Below, in pieces: positions 44,506-53,774 of a DNA stretch of 64,000 nt; positions within the stretch are counted from its first letter, which is position 1; each line of letters opens with the position of its first letter. The DNA lies in the NCBI RefSeq assembly GCF_026420865.1, contig NZ_JAPCWC010000015.1, positions 1-64,000 of the forward strand, read 5' to 3'. The position numbers and the translations under genes are program-made. The notes below the pieces were generated by a model, which was given only the letters and a program-made list of their open reading frames with translations, had not been told where the DNA came from and did not search any database. This DNA comes from Novosphingobium clariflavum (GTDB taxonomy: Bacteria; Pseudomonadota; Alphaproteobacteria; Sphingomonadales; Sphingomonadaceae).

Positions 44506-44817
44506 TTCCCTCGCTCCCCTGAGTAATCCGATTGATGCGATCCCGCGCCCGAATTCGGACTCCGCACACGCCGGGGGGCGGCGCATTGCGGCAAGACGCT
44601 AGCAGAGTGCACCCCGCCTGACCCTGCAATGAACGGTCGGCAGGGCGAGTCCGTTTCGCGACGGACCGAATCGGGCCTGAGCGCCGCCGAAACAATCCGT
44701 AGACCAAAACAGTCCACAGGCATTTTCCGAAGCGGATCGGCAAATGCGCAAATCCAGCGACATGCCCCTTGCCCGACCCTGAAGCCCTCGTTATAGGGCG
44801 CCTCCTAGCCGTAGCAC
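44506..44817. other. Intergenic region between the EipA-like gene and tRNA-Ser
   Basis: No gene is recognised. It should carry the minus-strand promoter of the EipA-like gene near 44520-44600 and the tRNA promoter at 44769-44797. No repeat from the families described elsewhere is present. Confidence 0.5.
44769..44797 (+). promoter_or_regulatory. Candidate sigma-70 promoter of tRNA-Ser
   Basis: TTGCCC (44769-44774) and TATAGG (44792-44797) are separated by 17 bases and lie about 20 bases ahead of the mature tRNA 5' end. The -10 box is followed by a GC-rich discriminator, as is common for stable RNA genes. Confidence 0.5.
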
Positions 44818-44909
44818 GGAGACGTGGGTGAGTGGCTGAAACCAGCGGTTTGCTAAACCGTCGTACTCTTAAGGGGGTACCGAGGGTTCGAATCCCTCCG
44901 TCTCCGCCA
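44818..44909 (+). tRNA. tRNA-Ser (anticodon GCT)
   Basis: The acceptor stem GGAGACG (44818-44824) pairs with CGTCTCC (44899-44905), followed by discriminator G and an encoded CCA at 44907-44909. The anticodon loop TTGCTAA gives GCT at 44852-44854, reading AGC/AGT serine codons. A long variable arm and the GGTTCGAATCC T-loop are visible, as expected for a class II tRNA. No integrase or att-like duplication follows. Confidence 0.96.
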
Positions 44910-45117
44910 TGCGGCTTTCGGTTTCAGCCTTTTCCCTTCATACAGACAGCCAAGAGCAAACCCCTCCCGGGGAACGCAAAAGCCGCGCCTGCGCACGTGT
45001 GTTGCTGAACCGTTTCCAATAGTTTCGTTCCGGCAATACTTCGTTACAGAACCGTACGAAGCAGGACACGGAGCGTCCTCACATTCAGGGCCATTGCCAG
45101 TCTATGGAGACCTGAAA

Positions 45118-45384
45118 GTGACCAAGTTCCCCGTTCTCGCCGCTATTGCCTCGCTCTCGCTCGCCCTTCCCGGCGCCGCGATCGCCAACGAGACCATCGC
45201 CCACCTCAAGGGCCATCCCGCCGTTTCCGCCCCCAAGGCCAAGCGTACCGCCGCCGCGCGCGTGGCCTGCCACCCCGAACCGTCGAAGGGCCGCGACTGC
45301 CGCCACCGCGCGCTGCAGGCCGACGCCAAGGCAGCCGCCCAGAGCGACGCTGCGCAGCTCGCCGCCAACGAGAGCGCGCGCTGA
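45118..45384 (+). CDS. Small secreted protein of unknown function
   Basis: An 88-residue protein with a signal peptide (ending GAAIANE, about residue 23) and a short basic, Cys-containing mature part (RVACHPEPSKGRDCRHR) with an Ala-rich tail. The start is GTG at 45118, eight bases after GGAG. Its TGA overlaps the ATG of the next gene by one base. I recognise no family. Its place ahead of a second exported protein and a two-component pair suggests an envelope role. Confidence 0.6.
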   Translation: MTKFPVLAAIASLSLALPGAAIANETIAHLKGHPAVSAPKAKRTAAARVACHPEPSKGRDCRHRALQADAKAAAQSDAAQLAANESAR

Positions 45385-45983
45385 TGGCCCTGCGCGCGGG
45401 CGTGATCGGCATTCTCGGCGTGCCCGCGCTCCTGCTCGCGGGTGAAGCGGGGGCACGCGATGTCGTGCCCGCCGCAAGCCCGGCCGCGGTCATCGACGAT
45501 CCGGCCCTGCCCCACGTCATCGCCACCACCCACAAGGCGGGCAAGCGCGGCCATGGCCGGGCGGCGGCGGGCAGCGTCGAGATCGGGCCTTCGCATCTGC
45601 GTGCCCATGTCGACCGCGAGAGCGGCGCGGTGCGCTGGCAGCTCTGGCAGGAAGTGACCCATGCCGGCCTCGCCCGCGACATGACCGCTCTGGCCCTCGA
45701 CATCGACGGTGCCCCGGCCACGCTCACGCTCGCCCATGTCGAGCGCCAGCCGGAACGGTGCCCGACACAGGACGCGCTGGTCACCGCCTGCACCACCCGT
45801 GTCCATTATGCCTTCGACGTGCCTGCCGGCACGCTCGCCCGCATGGCACAGAGCCCGTCGCCGACCGGTCTTGCCCTGCGTGACACCATCGGCCGTACGT
45901 TCGAGGCCTCCATGCACCCGGCCGAAGCGGCCGGGATCGCCGACGCGGTTGCCGCACTGCAACCGCCGCCGGAACCCGAATGA
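45384..45983 (+). CDS. Exported protein of unknown function
   Basis: A 199-residue protein with an N-terminal hydrophobic export signal (to about residue 24). The mature part is predicted beta-rich, with lines such as VRWQLWQEVTHAGLARDMTALALDIDG, a Cys pair around CPTQDALVTACTT and a C-terminal FEASMHPAEAAGI. It is coupled by a one-base overlap to the small secreted protein and lies 137 bases upstream of the response regulator on the same strand. No family is recognised. Confidence 0.6.
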   Translation: MALRAGVIGILGVPALLLAGEAGARDVVPAASPAAVIDDPALPHVIATTHKAGKRGHGRAAAGSVEIGPSHLRAHVDRESGAVRWQLWQEVTHAGLARDMTALALDIDGAPATLTLAHVERQPERCPTQDALVTACTTRVHYAFDVPAGTLARMAQSPSPTGLALRDTIGRTFEASMHPAEAAGIADAVAALQPPPEPE

Positions 45984-46120
45984 AGGGGTGGGAAACGGCA
46001 ATCGCTCCGTTTCCCACTATCCTGGATTTGCCAATCGCCGCCCTCCCCCCTACATCAGCTGACGACGAGACCATGATCCAGAGTGTCGCCCCCGTTTATC
46101 GCCACCTCGACGAAGCACCC

Positions 46121-46858
46121 ATGTCCACACCCACGATCCTGCTCGTCGAGGACGACGGCCCCCTCCGCACCCTGACCGCGCGCGCCTTGCGCCAGAGCGG
46201 GTTCAACGTGCTCACCGCCGCCACCGGCGCGGAAATGTGGGTGACGCTGCGCGAAGGACCGGTCAGCCTCGTCGTGCTCGACGTGATGCTGCCGGGTACG
46301 AGCGGCTTCGACCTGTTCCGCCGCCTGCGCCGCGAGAGCGATGTGCCGGTGATCTTCATCAGCGCCCGCGGCAGCGAGGAAGACCGCGTGCTCGGCCTTG
46401 AACTGGGCGCGGACGACTATCTCGCCAAGCCCTTCAGCACCCGCGAACTGGCCGCACGCGTCAGCGCCGTGCTGCGCCGCGGCGGCTCCAGCACCGGAAC
46501 CGACACCCCCGCTCCCGACGGCGTGGCCGACGGCCGCATGCCCGACGCGATCCTGTTCGACGGCTGGACGCTGTCGATGGCGCGCCGCGAGCTGCGCTCG
46601 CCGACCGGCGCGATGGTGGACCTCACCGGCGCCGAGTTCGACCTGCTGGCCACGTTCCTCGCCTACCCCCAGCGGGTGCTGGGCCGCGAACGGCTGATCG
46701 AGCTTTCGCGCGCACGTCTGGGTGACAGTTCCGACCGCAGCGTCGACGTGCTGGTCAGCCGCCTGCGCCGCAAGCTGCAGGGCGAAGGTGCCGAGCCGCC
46801 GATCGTCACCGTGCGCGGCGTCGGCTACATGTTCAAGGCCGAGGTCACGCGCGCATAA
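46121..46858 (+). CDS. OmpR-family response regulator
   Basis: A 245-residue regulator with a complete receiver: Asp11, Asp12, phospho-acceptor Asp54 (VLDVMLPGTSG), Ser81 and Lys103 (ADDYLAKPF). A winged-helix output domain follows with FDLLATFLAYPQRVLGRERL and VDVLVSRLRRKLQ. The ATG at 46121 is chosen because the receiver starts four residues in; an upstream in-frame ATG at 46073 would add 16 residues. Its stop overlaps the kinase ATG (TAATG), so the two form a cognate pair. It contrasts with the degenerate orphan regulator at 29885. Confidence 0.92.
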   Translation: MSTPTILLVEDDGPLRTLTARALRQSGFNVLTAATGAEMWVTLREGPVSLVVLDVMLPGTSGFDLFRRLRRESDVPVIFISARGSEEDRVLGLELGADDYLAKPFSTRELAARVSAVLRRGGSSTGTDTPAPDGVADGRMPDAILFDGWTLSMARRELRSPTGAMVDLTGAEFDLLATFLAYPQRVLGRERLIELSRARLGDSSDRSVDVLVSRLRRKLQGEGAEPPIVTVRGVGYMFKAEVTRA

Positions 46859-48183
46859 TGGAACTACGCCGGTTCCGCCTGTTCCGGCGTTTTGGCCTCA
46901 TCGAGCGGCTGATCGCGGTGCTGCTGCTGGTCATCCTCATCGATTTCATTGCCAATACGGTGCTGTTCGAGCGGGCCAGCTCGTTCGAACTGCGCCGCGA
47001 CGATGCCGAGCGCATTGCCGAAAACCTGGTGCTGGCCAGCCGCGCGATCGAGCGTGCGTCGCTGGCCGACCGCCCCGGCGTGACCGGGGCCCTTTCCACC
47101 AAACGTTTCGTGCTCGAATGGTCGCCCCCCTCGCAGCGCCATCGCGGCTCGATCGGGCTGTCCAACTTGCGCGCGCAAGTGGTCGAGATCCAGCCGGAAC
47201 TCGCCCATGCCGACCTCGAACTCCATCTCGAAACCATTCCCGGACGCGGCAACATCGGCGGCTCCTTGCGCCTGCCGGACAATTCGCTGCTGTCGTTCCG
47301 CACCCATGCCCGCGCCGCCTGGAGCCTGACCGCCGGGCGCGTGGCCAGCCTGCTGGTGCCGGCGCTGCTGCTGGTCTCGCTGGCCTGGCTGCTGCTGCGC
47401 GCCGCGCTCGACCCGCTGCGCTCGCTGGTGCGCGCCACCCGCAATCTCGGCGCCGGGCCGCCCAAGCCGCTGCCCGAGCACGGGCCTGAGGAGATGCGCG
47501 AACTGATCCGCGCGATGAACGAGATGCAGGAGCGCATCCACCAGTCGCTGCAGGACCGCACCCACACGATGCTGGCGATCGGCCACGACCTCAAGACCCC
47601 GCTCGCCCGCATGCGGCTGCGCCTCGACGACGGCGAGGTCGATCCAGAAGTGCGCGAGGGGCTCGACCACGACATCGAGGAGATGCGGATGCTGCTCGAT
47701 TCGATCCAGGCCTATGTCGATACCGGCGGCGCCAATATCCCGGCCGAACGCATCGACCTTGCGGTCATGGCCGAAACGCTGGTCGACACGGCGGCGGATC
47801 GCGGCGCGAATGCGACCTATTCAGGCCTTTCCAGCCTCGAGATCATGGCCCGCCCGGTCTCGATCCGGCGGGCGCTGTCGAACCTCATCGAGAATGCCCT
47901 GCACTATGGCGGCAACGTGCGCGTCTCGCTGCGGCGCGACGGCGGCGCCGCGGAAATCACCGTGGACGACGACGGCCCCGGCATTCCCGAGGACCGCATC
48001 ACCGACGCGCTCCAGCCCTTCGTCCGCCTCGACAGTTCGCGCGCGCGGGATACGGCGGGCATGGGCCTCGGCCTGCCGATCGTGCGCAAGGCGGTGCGCC
48101 TCGAAGGCGGCACCCTCGACTTGCGCAACCGCGCCGAAGGCGGATTGCGGGCAACGATCCGGCTGCCGCTGGAGCGGGCCTGA
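46858..48183 (+). CDS. Membrane sensor histidine kinase
   Basis: A 441-residue kinase. Transmembrane helices lie at about residues 17-37 and 162-180 and bracket a periplasmic domain of about 125 residues, followed by HAMP. The phospho-acceptor is His243 in AIGHDLKTPLARM. The ATP-binding domain shows the N box NLIENALHYGG, G1 DDDGPGIP and G2 GMGLGLPIV. It resembles EnvZ-type kinases. It is coupled to the response regulator. The signal is unknown, but the co-directional secreted proteins upstream are candidate partners. Confidence 0.93.
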   Translation: MELRRFRLFRRFGLIERLIAVLLLVILIDFIANTVLFERASSFELRRDDAERIAENLVLASRAIERASLADRPGVTGALSTKRFVLEWSPPSQRHRGSIGLSNLRAQVVEIQPELAHADLELHLETIPGRGNIGGSLRLPDNSLLSFRTHARAAWSLTAGRVASLLVPALLLVSLAWLLLRAALDPLRSLVRATRNLGAGPPKPLPEHGPEEMRELIRAMNEMQERIHQSLQDRTHTMLAIGHDLKTPLARMRLRLDDGEVDPEVREGLDHDIEEMRMLLDSIQAYVDTGGANIPAERIDLAVMAETLVDTAADRGANATYSGLSSLEIMARPVSIRRALSNLIENALHYGGNVRVSLRRDGGAAEITVDDDGPGIPEDRITDALQPFVRLDSSRARDTAGMGLGLPIVRKAVRLEGGTLDLRNRAEGGLRATIRLPLERA

Positions 48184-48214
48184 AGTTCGGGGCAGATTTC
48201 GGGTAAGGTGAGGC

Positions 48215-48733
48215 TCAATCTCGCACGGGTGCAATTGGTCCTGACGTAAAGGACCGGCGCCAGCCTGCTCCAGCAACAATGCGCCCGTTCTCGAACGTGA
48301 ACTTCACCGGGAAGACATAGTCCTGCCCGCTGTCGACAAATTCGATTGTCAGCTCCTGCTTCGCACAGCGGTCTCCGACAGGCGTTGGAATGTAATCCCA
48401 ATTGAGGAAACGAAACGTATCGGCTCGCATTTCCCGCGCCATCTTGCGAATCGCTGCCACGCCCTCGCCAAGCGGGCGGCCCACATCGCCGCCGCCCAGA
48501 GAAAACTCCGCATGGTCACCGAGCAGGCGCCGTAACTTCGCATCGGACGCCTTGCTTTCTGACCCTCCGGCAAGATTGATGGCCTCGACGGCCTTTTCGC
48601 CGAAGGCGTGCAGGAGATCGCCAAGGTATCTGGCCGGTGGCGCCTCACAATCCGGCGTGGAGGCATCGCGGGCCAGCGAGGGCGCAGGCATTGTGCAAGC
48701 CAGCAACATTACGGAAAACGAGAGCCTGTTCAT
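48215..48733 (-). CDS. Exported protein of unknown function
   Basis: A 172-residue protein with a signal peptide (ending PSLARD, about residue 22). The mature part has a helical first half with ARYLGDLLHAFGEKAVEAINLAG, and a beta-rich second half ending FEFENGRIVAGAGWRRS-like strands. The layout is reminiscent of NTF2/SnoaL-type folds, but I cannot confirm this. A Cys pair could be disulphide-bonded. It converges with the histidine kinase 31 bases away, and its base composition is less GC-biased than its neighbours. Confidence 0.6.
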   Translation of the reverse strand: MNRLSFSVMLLACTMPAPSLARDASTPDCEAPPARYLGDLLHAFGEKAVEAINLAGGSESKASDAKLRRLLGDHAEFSLGGGDVGRPLGEGVAAIRKMAREMRADTFRFLNWDYIPTPVGDRCAKQELTIEFVDSGQDYVFPVKFTFENGRIVAGAGWRRSFTSGPIAPVRD

Positions 48734-49024
48734 TCGCTTACAATGATCGGTGCCCCCTTCAGGCGCAATAGCAGTGCCTTTCCGAAAGCCCGGCCAACGG
48801 GGGATGTCATGGCCGGCATGCCCCCAGCTATCTCCGCATCGCATGCGTCGTCCTGCCGCCCCGCACTTGCGGCAGACACACTCCCGCTGCGGCGCAGCAA
48901 CATTTCCTGACAAACGCGCACGATGGCCGAAAACGAGCGCCCATACCTTTCCATCAAGCCCCGCGCCGCTCTCCCATCCCCCTTCAGGCGAGCGCGGGGC
49001 ACCCTGTTTGGAAAGGTGACGAGA

Positions 49025-49714
49025 GTGAACGAACTGATTGGACGCGTCTTCCACTTCGAGAAGACCATCTTCCCCGCCAGCAGCGAACTGTTCGGCAAGC
49101 TGTCGACCGAAGGCCAGGAGCCCAAGGCGCTGATGATCTCCTGCGCCGATTCGCGAATCGTGCCCGAGCAGATCATGCAGGCCCAGCCCGGCGACCTCTT
49201 CGTCTGCCGCAACGCCGGCAACATCGTGCCCCCCTATTCGACGCAGAACGGCGGCGTGACTTCGACCGTGGAATATGCCGTCGCCGCCCTCGGCGTGCGC
49301 GACATCATCGTCTGCGGCCACTCGGACTGCGGCGCGATGAAGGCGCTCAGCAACCCGGTCGGCCTCGAGGCGATGCCGAACGTCGCCGCCTGGCTGAAGC
49401 ACGGTGCCGCTGCCGAGCACATCGTCTCCTCGTGCCACAGCGATCTCGACGGCAAGGAGCGCGTGCGCGCCATCAGCCTCGAGAACATCATCGCCCAGAT
49501 CGCCCACTTGCGCACCCACCCCTCGGTCGCCGCCGCCATCGCCCGCGGCGAAATGACCCTGCACGGCTGGTTCGTGGACATCCACGCAGGCCAGGTGCTC
49601 GGCCTCGACGGCGACACCGGCCAGTTCGTGCCGCTGCGTGAAGACAGCGCCCTGCCGGTCGCTCTCGCCGCCAAGACCCGCTTCGCGACCGAATACGCCG
49701 AGGCCGCAGAGTGA
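49025..49714 (+). CDS. Beta-class carbonic anhydrase
   Basis: A 229-residue enzyme interconverting CO2 and bicarbonate. The zinc ligands are present: Cys40 with the Asp42-Arg44 dyad in SCADSR, His99 and Cys102 in CGHSDCGAMK. The start is taken as GTG at 49025, about nine bases after GGAAAG; a GTG three codons upstream is an alternative. Its TGA overlaps the GTG of the SulP transporter by four bases, so anhydrase and anion transporter are coupled and are likely to work together on bicarbonate. Confidence 0.93.
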   Translation: MNELIGRVFHFEKTIFPASSELFGKLSTEGQEPKALMISCADSRIVPEQIMQAQPGDLFVCRNAGNIVPPYSTQNGGVTSTVEYAVAALGVRDIIVCGHSDCGAMKALSNPVGLEAMPNVAAWLKHGAAAEHIVSSCHSDLDGKERVRAISLENIIAQIAHLRTHPSVAAAIARGEMTLHGWFVDIHAGQVLGLDGDTGQFVPLREDSALPVALAAKTRFATEYAEAAE

Positions 49715-51240
49715 ACTCGGCAACTACCGAAAGAAGTGGGCTTTTTGCCCACTTCGGCCGGGACTTCACCGCGTCGATCGTGGTGTTCCTGGTCGCGATG
49801 CCGCTCTGCATGGGCATCGCCATCGCCTCTGGCGTGCCGCCTGAAAAGGGCCTCGTCACCGGCATCATCGGCGGTCTGGTCGTCGGCCTGCTGGCCGGCT
49901 CCCCGCTTCAGGTCAGCGGCCCTGCCGCTGGCCTTGCCGTCATTGTCTTCGAGTTCGTGCGCGAGCATGGCCTCGAAGCGCTCGGCCCCGTGCTGCTGCT
50001 GGCCGGCGTGCTGCAGATCGTTGCCGGCGCCCTGCGCCTCGGCGGCCTGTTCCGCGCGATCAGCCCGGCGGTGGTCCACGGCATGCTCGCCGGTATCGGC
50101 GCGCTGATCGTGATCGGCCAGTTCCACATCCTCTTCGACCAGAAGCCGATGTCGAGCGGGCTGGAGAACATGGCGATGATGCCCGCGCGCATCCTCGGCC
50201 TCGATCCCACCAACATCGCCTCCACCGAACTCGCCCTGATGCTCGGCCTGCTGACCATCGGCGTGATGATCGGCTGGGAAAAGCTGCGCCCGAAGAACCT
50301 CGGCCTCGTGCCCGGCGCGCTGCTGGGCGTGATGGCGGCAACGCTGGTCGCCTGGGGCTTCGGCCTCGACGTCGCCCGCATCGCCGTGCCCGAATCGATC
50401 GGCGCCGCCTTCGCGCTGCCGACCTCCACCGCCTGGTTCGCCCCGCTCGCGCAGCCTGCGCTGCTTGTCGCCGCGCTTGCCATAGCCTTCATCGCCAGCG
50501 CCGAAACGCTGCTCTCGGCCGCCGCGGTCGACCGCATGCATGACGGCGTGCGCACGCACTACGACAAGGAACTGCGCGCGCAGGGCATCGGCAACCTGCT
50601 CTGCGGCATCTTCGGCGCCCTTCCGATGACCGGCGTGATCGTGCGCAGCTCGGCCAACGTCCAGGCCGGTGCCAAGACCCGTCTCTCGACGATCCTGCAC
50701 GGCGTCTGGATCCTCGGCTTCATCGCCCTGCTGCCCTGGCTGCTGCGCGAAGTGCCGATGGCGGCGCTGGGCGGCGTGCTGGTGGTGACCGGCTGGAAGC
50801 TCGTGAACCTCAGCCACGTGCGTCACCTGTTCCATGCCTACGGCGCCTTCCCCGCCGTGATCTGGGCGGCGACTTTCGTGCTGGTGGTGACGACCGACCT
50901 CCTGACCGGCGTGCTGGCAGGCCTCGCGCTGACGCTGGTGGAACTGCTGCCCCATGCCAGGAACCTGCGCCTCAAGGTGCAGGAGCATGACAATGACGAG
51001 CACACCCGCCTCGAACTGGGCGGCGGCGCGACGTTCCTGGGCCTTACCCGCCTCAACGCGGTGCTGGAAAAGCAGCCCCACCACAAGCCGGTCCATCTCG
51101 ACCTCGGCAAGGTGAAGGTGATGGATCACACCACTGCGGAAACCATCCGCGAATGGCTCGGTCGCCGCCGCCAGAGCGGCCAGACCGATACCGTGACCGG
51201 CCCGGAGGCGATCCTGCGGCCGCTGCCGCTGGCAGCCTGA
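49711..51240 (+). CDS. SulP-family anion (probably bicarbonate) transporter
   Basis: A 509-residue transporter with 10-12 transmembrane segments. Family signatures are PLCMGIAIASGVPPEKGLVTGIIGG-type in helices 1-2, GSPLQVSGPAAGLAV, and FIASAETLLSAAAVDRMH. The last 90 residues form a STAS-like domain (HLDLGKVKVMDHTTAETIREW). SulP proteins carry sulfate, bicarbonate or dicarboxylates. The translational overlap with a carbonic anhydrase favours bicarbonate. A strong terminator follows. Confidence 0.9.
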   Translation: MNSATTERSGLFAHFGRDFTASIVVFLVAMPLCMGIAIASGVPPEKGLVTGIIGGLVVGLLAGSPLQVSGPAAGLAVIVFEFVREHGLEALGPVLLLAGVLQIVAGALRLGGLFRAISPAVVHGMLAGIGALIVIGQFHILFDQKPMSSGLENMAMMPARILGLDPTNIASTELALMLGLLTIGVMIGWEKLRPKNLGLVPGALLGVMAATLVAWGFGLDVARIAVPESIGAAFALPTSTAWFAPLAQPALLVAALAIAFIASAETLLSAAAVDRMHDGVRTHYDKELRAQGIGNLLCGIFGALPMTGVIVRSSANVQAGAKTRLSTILHGVWILGFIALLPWLLREVPMAALGGVLVVTGWKLVNLSHVRHLFHAYGAFPAVIWAATFVLVVTTDLLTGVLAGLALTLVELLPHARNLRLKVQEHDNDEHTRLELGGGATFLGLTRLNAVLEKQPHHKPVHLDLGKVKVMDHTTAETIREWLGRRRQSGQTDTVTGPEAILRPLPLAA

Positions 51241-51297
51241 TGGCCTGACCATCTGACCAGTCAGACGGGCGGACACCCTCACGTTCGCCTTCCCCCT

Positions 51298-51336
51298 GCC
51301 GGGCGGCCCTCCCCATTCAGGCCGCCCGGCTTTTCT
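51298..51336 (+). terminator. Rho-independent terminator after the SulP gene
   Basis: GCCGGGCGGCC (51298-51308) pairs perfectly with GGCCGCCCGGC (51320-51330) over 11 base pairs with an 11-base loop, followed by TTTTCTTT. It ends the carbonic anhydrase-SulP operon. Confidence 0.93.
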
Positions 51337-51536
51337 TTGTCGAACGCCCCCGCATGCGACGCCTGATCGCCCCTGCGGAGGCCGGAAACACTTTGTCACA
51401 CCCCGGCAAGCAAACGGACAAGCCTGACCCGTAAGCAGGAAGTTCCGGCAGAAACGGGCCCGCCACGCATGCAGGGCACGACTGCCGGACGCAGGAAGGA
51501 ACGCGCAACAAATCGAAACATGAGGGCGTTCCGATT

Positions 51537-52379
51537 ATGAATTTCCGTCTTGCCACCGGCCTCCTGGGCCTTGCTACCGCCATGCTTGCAACGCCTGCGA
51601 TGGCGCAGGAAGAAGCACCGGGGCCGATCACCGTCTCGGGCAGCGTGGGGCTCACCACCGACTACCGTTTCCGCGGCGTCTCGCAGACCGACAAGGAAAT
51701 GGCCGTGCAAGGCGGCGTGACCGTCACCCATGAAAGCGGCCTCTACGTCGCCACCTGGGCCTCCAACCTTTCCGGCTGGGGCACCTTTGGCGGCTCGAAC
51801 ATGGAACTCGACCTTGTCGGCGGCTACTCGACCGAGATCAGCAGCGGCCTCAAGCTCGACGTCGGCCTGACCTGGTACATGTATCCGGGCGGCGCCAGCG
51901 ACACCGACTTCGCCGAACCCTACGTCAAGCTTTCGGGCGATCTCGGCCCGGCCAGCGTGCTGGTCGGCGTGGCCTATGCGCCCAAGCAGCAGGCGCTCGG
52001 CAAAGTCTACGCCAGCGGCGCGGACTATCTCGACGGCATCGGCAACCCCGGCGCCAAGACCGACAACTTCTACATGTGGAGCGACGCCAGCGCCGGCATC
52101 CCCAACACCCCGGTCACCGTGAAGGGCCACATCGGCTATTCGAACGGCAACTCGGGCCTCGGTCCCAACGGCACCAGCGTCGCGCCGACCGGCGAATATG
52201 TCGACTGGCTGCTCGGCGCCGACCTGGCGCTCGGCCCGGTGACGCTGGGCGTCGCTTATGTCGACACCGACATCTCGAAGTCGGAATCGGCCTACCTGCA
52301 GCCGAACTTCTCCTCGACCAAGAACGGCAAGACGATCGCCGGATCGACAGTGCTGTTCTCGCTCACCGCCGGCTTCTGA
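51537..52379 (+). CDS. TorF-family putative porin
   Basis: A 280-residue protein with a signal peptide (ending TPAMAQ, residue 23) and the TorF/Gcw_chp pattern typical of alphaproteobacteria: GSVGLTTDYRFRGVSQTDKEMAVQGGV near the start and strand-turn repeats throughout, ending in a Phe (LTAGF). The barrel would have about 12 strands. No ligand can be assigned. ATG at 51537 is preceded by a short intergenic region after the SulP terminator. Confidence 0.9.
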   Translation: MNFRLATGLLGLATAMLATPAMAQEEAPGPITVSGSVGLTTDYRFRGVSQTDKEMAVQGGVTVTHESGLYVATWASNLSGWGTFGGSNMELDLVGGYSTEISSGLKLDVGLTWYMYPGGASDTDFAEPYVKLSGDLGPASVLVGVAYAPKQQALGKVYASGADYLDGIGNPGAKTDNFYMWSDASAGIPNTPVTVKGHIGYSNGNSGLGPNGTSVAPTGEYVDWLLGADLALGPVTLGVAYVDTDISKSESAYLQPNFSSTKNGKTIAGSTVLFSLTAGF

Positions 52380-52554
52380 TCGATCACGCGCACGGCAGCG
52401 ACATTGGCCCTCCGGCCCTGTCGCTGCCGGCCACGTTGCTGCGGGCTCATCTGACAGCCGCCATCTTGCAGCCGAGCGGCGCGCTTCAGGAAACGTCGCT
52501 TTCCGACTGGTCCGCCGTTTCCCCCGGGGCGCAAAGCGGCTTAGTATCGCGGCC

Positions 52555-53382
52555 ATGCGCCGCTTGTTCCGGCCCTCGCCTCCCGCCAGGGATCGCCGCC
52601 CGGATCCACCGGGCCCGAGCCATGCACCCCCTCGCCGGCCGCTCCCGGCCGATCCTTTCGAGGACCGCCGCGTCCCGTCCGGCAAGCGCATCTACGCCAT
52701 CGGCGACATCCACGGCTGCGCCGATCCGTTCGAGCGCCTGATCGACATGATCGCCCGCGATGCGCGCGGCCTTTCCTGCCGCGAGACCGCAATCGTGCTG
52801 CTGGGAGACTTCGTCGACCGCGGCCCCGACAGCGCCCGCGTGCTCGACCTCGTGAAGCTCCTGCAGGACAGCGCGCTGGAAGTCCACGCGATCATGGGCA
52901 ACCACGAGGAAGTCCTGCTCACACTGCTCGACCACCCGACCGAAGAGGTTGCCCGGTTCTTTGCCCGCATCGGCGGGCGCGAGACATTGGCCAGCTACGG
53001 CGTGGCGCTTCCCGGCTCCGGGGACGAAACCCACGCCATCATCGACGCGGTTGGCGCCATTCCCGCGGACCACCGTGCACTGCTGCGCGGGCTATGCGCC
53101 TGTGCCGAGTTCGGCGACGTGTTTTTCACCCATGCCGGCATCGACCCGGCGCTGGCGCTCGGCCAACAGGACGCCGCCACCATGCGCTGGATTCGCGAAC
53201 CCTTCATCGGCTCGCAGCAACGCTTCGAGAAGCTGGTCGTGCACGGGCACACGATCACGCCGGGAATCGACCTGGCGCCGGGACGGGTCGGCATCGACAC
53301 CGGCGCGTTCCGGACCGGCGTGCTCACCGCGCTGGTGCTGGAGGACGAGCGCCACTGGAGCCTCCAGACCGGCATTGCGTAA
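52555..53382 (+). CDS. PPP-family serine/threonine-type metallophosphatase
   Basis: A 275-residue phosphatase. After a Pro/Arg-rich 40-residue N-terminus, the PPP motifs follow in order: GDIHG (Asp51, His53), GDFVDRG (Asp85, Asp88), GNHEE (Asn116, His117), and HAGI and VHGH later. These support a dinuclear metal phosphatase acting on phosphoproteins or, in some members, on small diphosphates (ApaH/PrpE-like). The proline-rich extension is unusual. The gene is monocistronic by position. Confidence 0.88.
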   Translation: MRRLFRPSPPARDRRPDPPGPSHAPPRRPLPADPFEDRRVPSGKRIYAIGDIHGCADPFERLIDMIARDARGLSCRETAIVLLGDFVDRGPDSARVLDLVKLLQDSALEVHAIMGNHEEVLLTLLDHPTEEVARFFARIGGRETLASYGVALPGSGDETHAIIDAVGAIPADHRALLRGLCACAEFGDVFFTHAGIDPALALGQQDAATMRWIREPFIGSQQRFEKLVVHGHTITPGIDLAPGRVGIDTGAFRTGVLTALVLEDERHWSLQTGIA

Positions 53383-53385
53383 CGC

Positions 53386-53700
53386 TCAGCGACCTCCCCC
53401 TGCCCGCCGCGCCCGCCGCAGGACACTGCGCAGCGCCAGCACCGGATAGGCCCCGAAGGCACAGCCAATGCAGCCGTAGAGGGTGAAGAAGCCGAAGTCG
53501 GCAAGCAGCTTCGCAGCGCCCAGTTCGCCGATGCCCCGCCAGTCGATCAGGAGCACAAGATCGGCCATGACCGCCAGAACCACGGCGACGCCGATCAGTT
53601 TGCGCGGCGAGGTCCCCCGCACCGCGACAAAGACCAGCGCGCTGCCAAATCCCACGCAGAGCGACAGGAAGGCGGCCAGGATATAGGTGAAGTCCATCAA
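53386..53700 (-). CDS. Small membrane protein of unknown function
   Basis: A 104-residue protein with three predicted hydrophobic helices (about 5-27, 37-53 and 68-92) and a basic C-terminus (SVLRRARRAGGGR). ATG codons at 53700 and 53697 are both possible starts. It converges with the phosphatase gene, three bases apart, and lies downstream of the exopolysaccharide glycosyltransferases on the same strand. I recognise no family. Confidence 0.6.
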   Translation of the reverse strand: MMDFTYILAAFLSLCVGFGSALVFVAVRGTSPRKLIGVAVVLAVMADLVLLIDWRGIGELGAAKLLADFGFFTLYGCIGCAFGAYPVLALRSVLRRARRAGGGR

Positions 53701-53774
53701 GATCTCCTCCTCTTCGCCCTACTGCCGCTGACGTCGCAGATCCACCCGCCTGCCCGAAACAGGCCAAGGCGCGA

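Noticed and set aside
44818-45117. Genomic island integrated at tRNA-Ser
   Set aside because: No integrase and no copy of the tRNA 3' end downstream; the flanking genes have ordinary composition.
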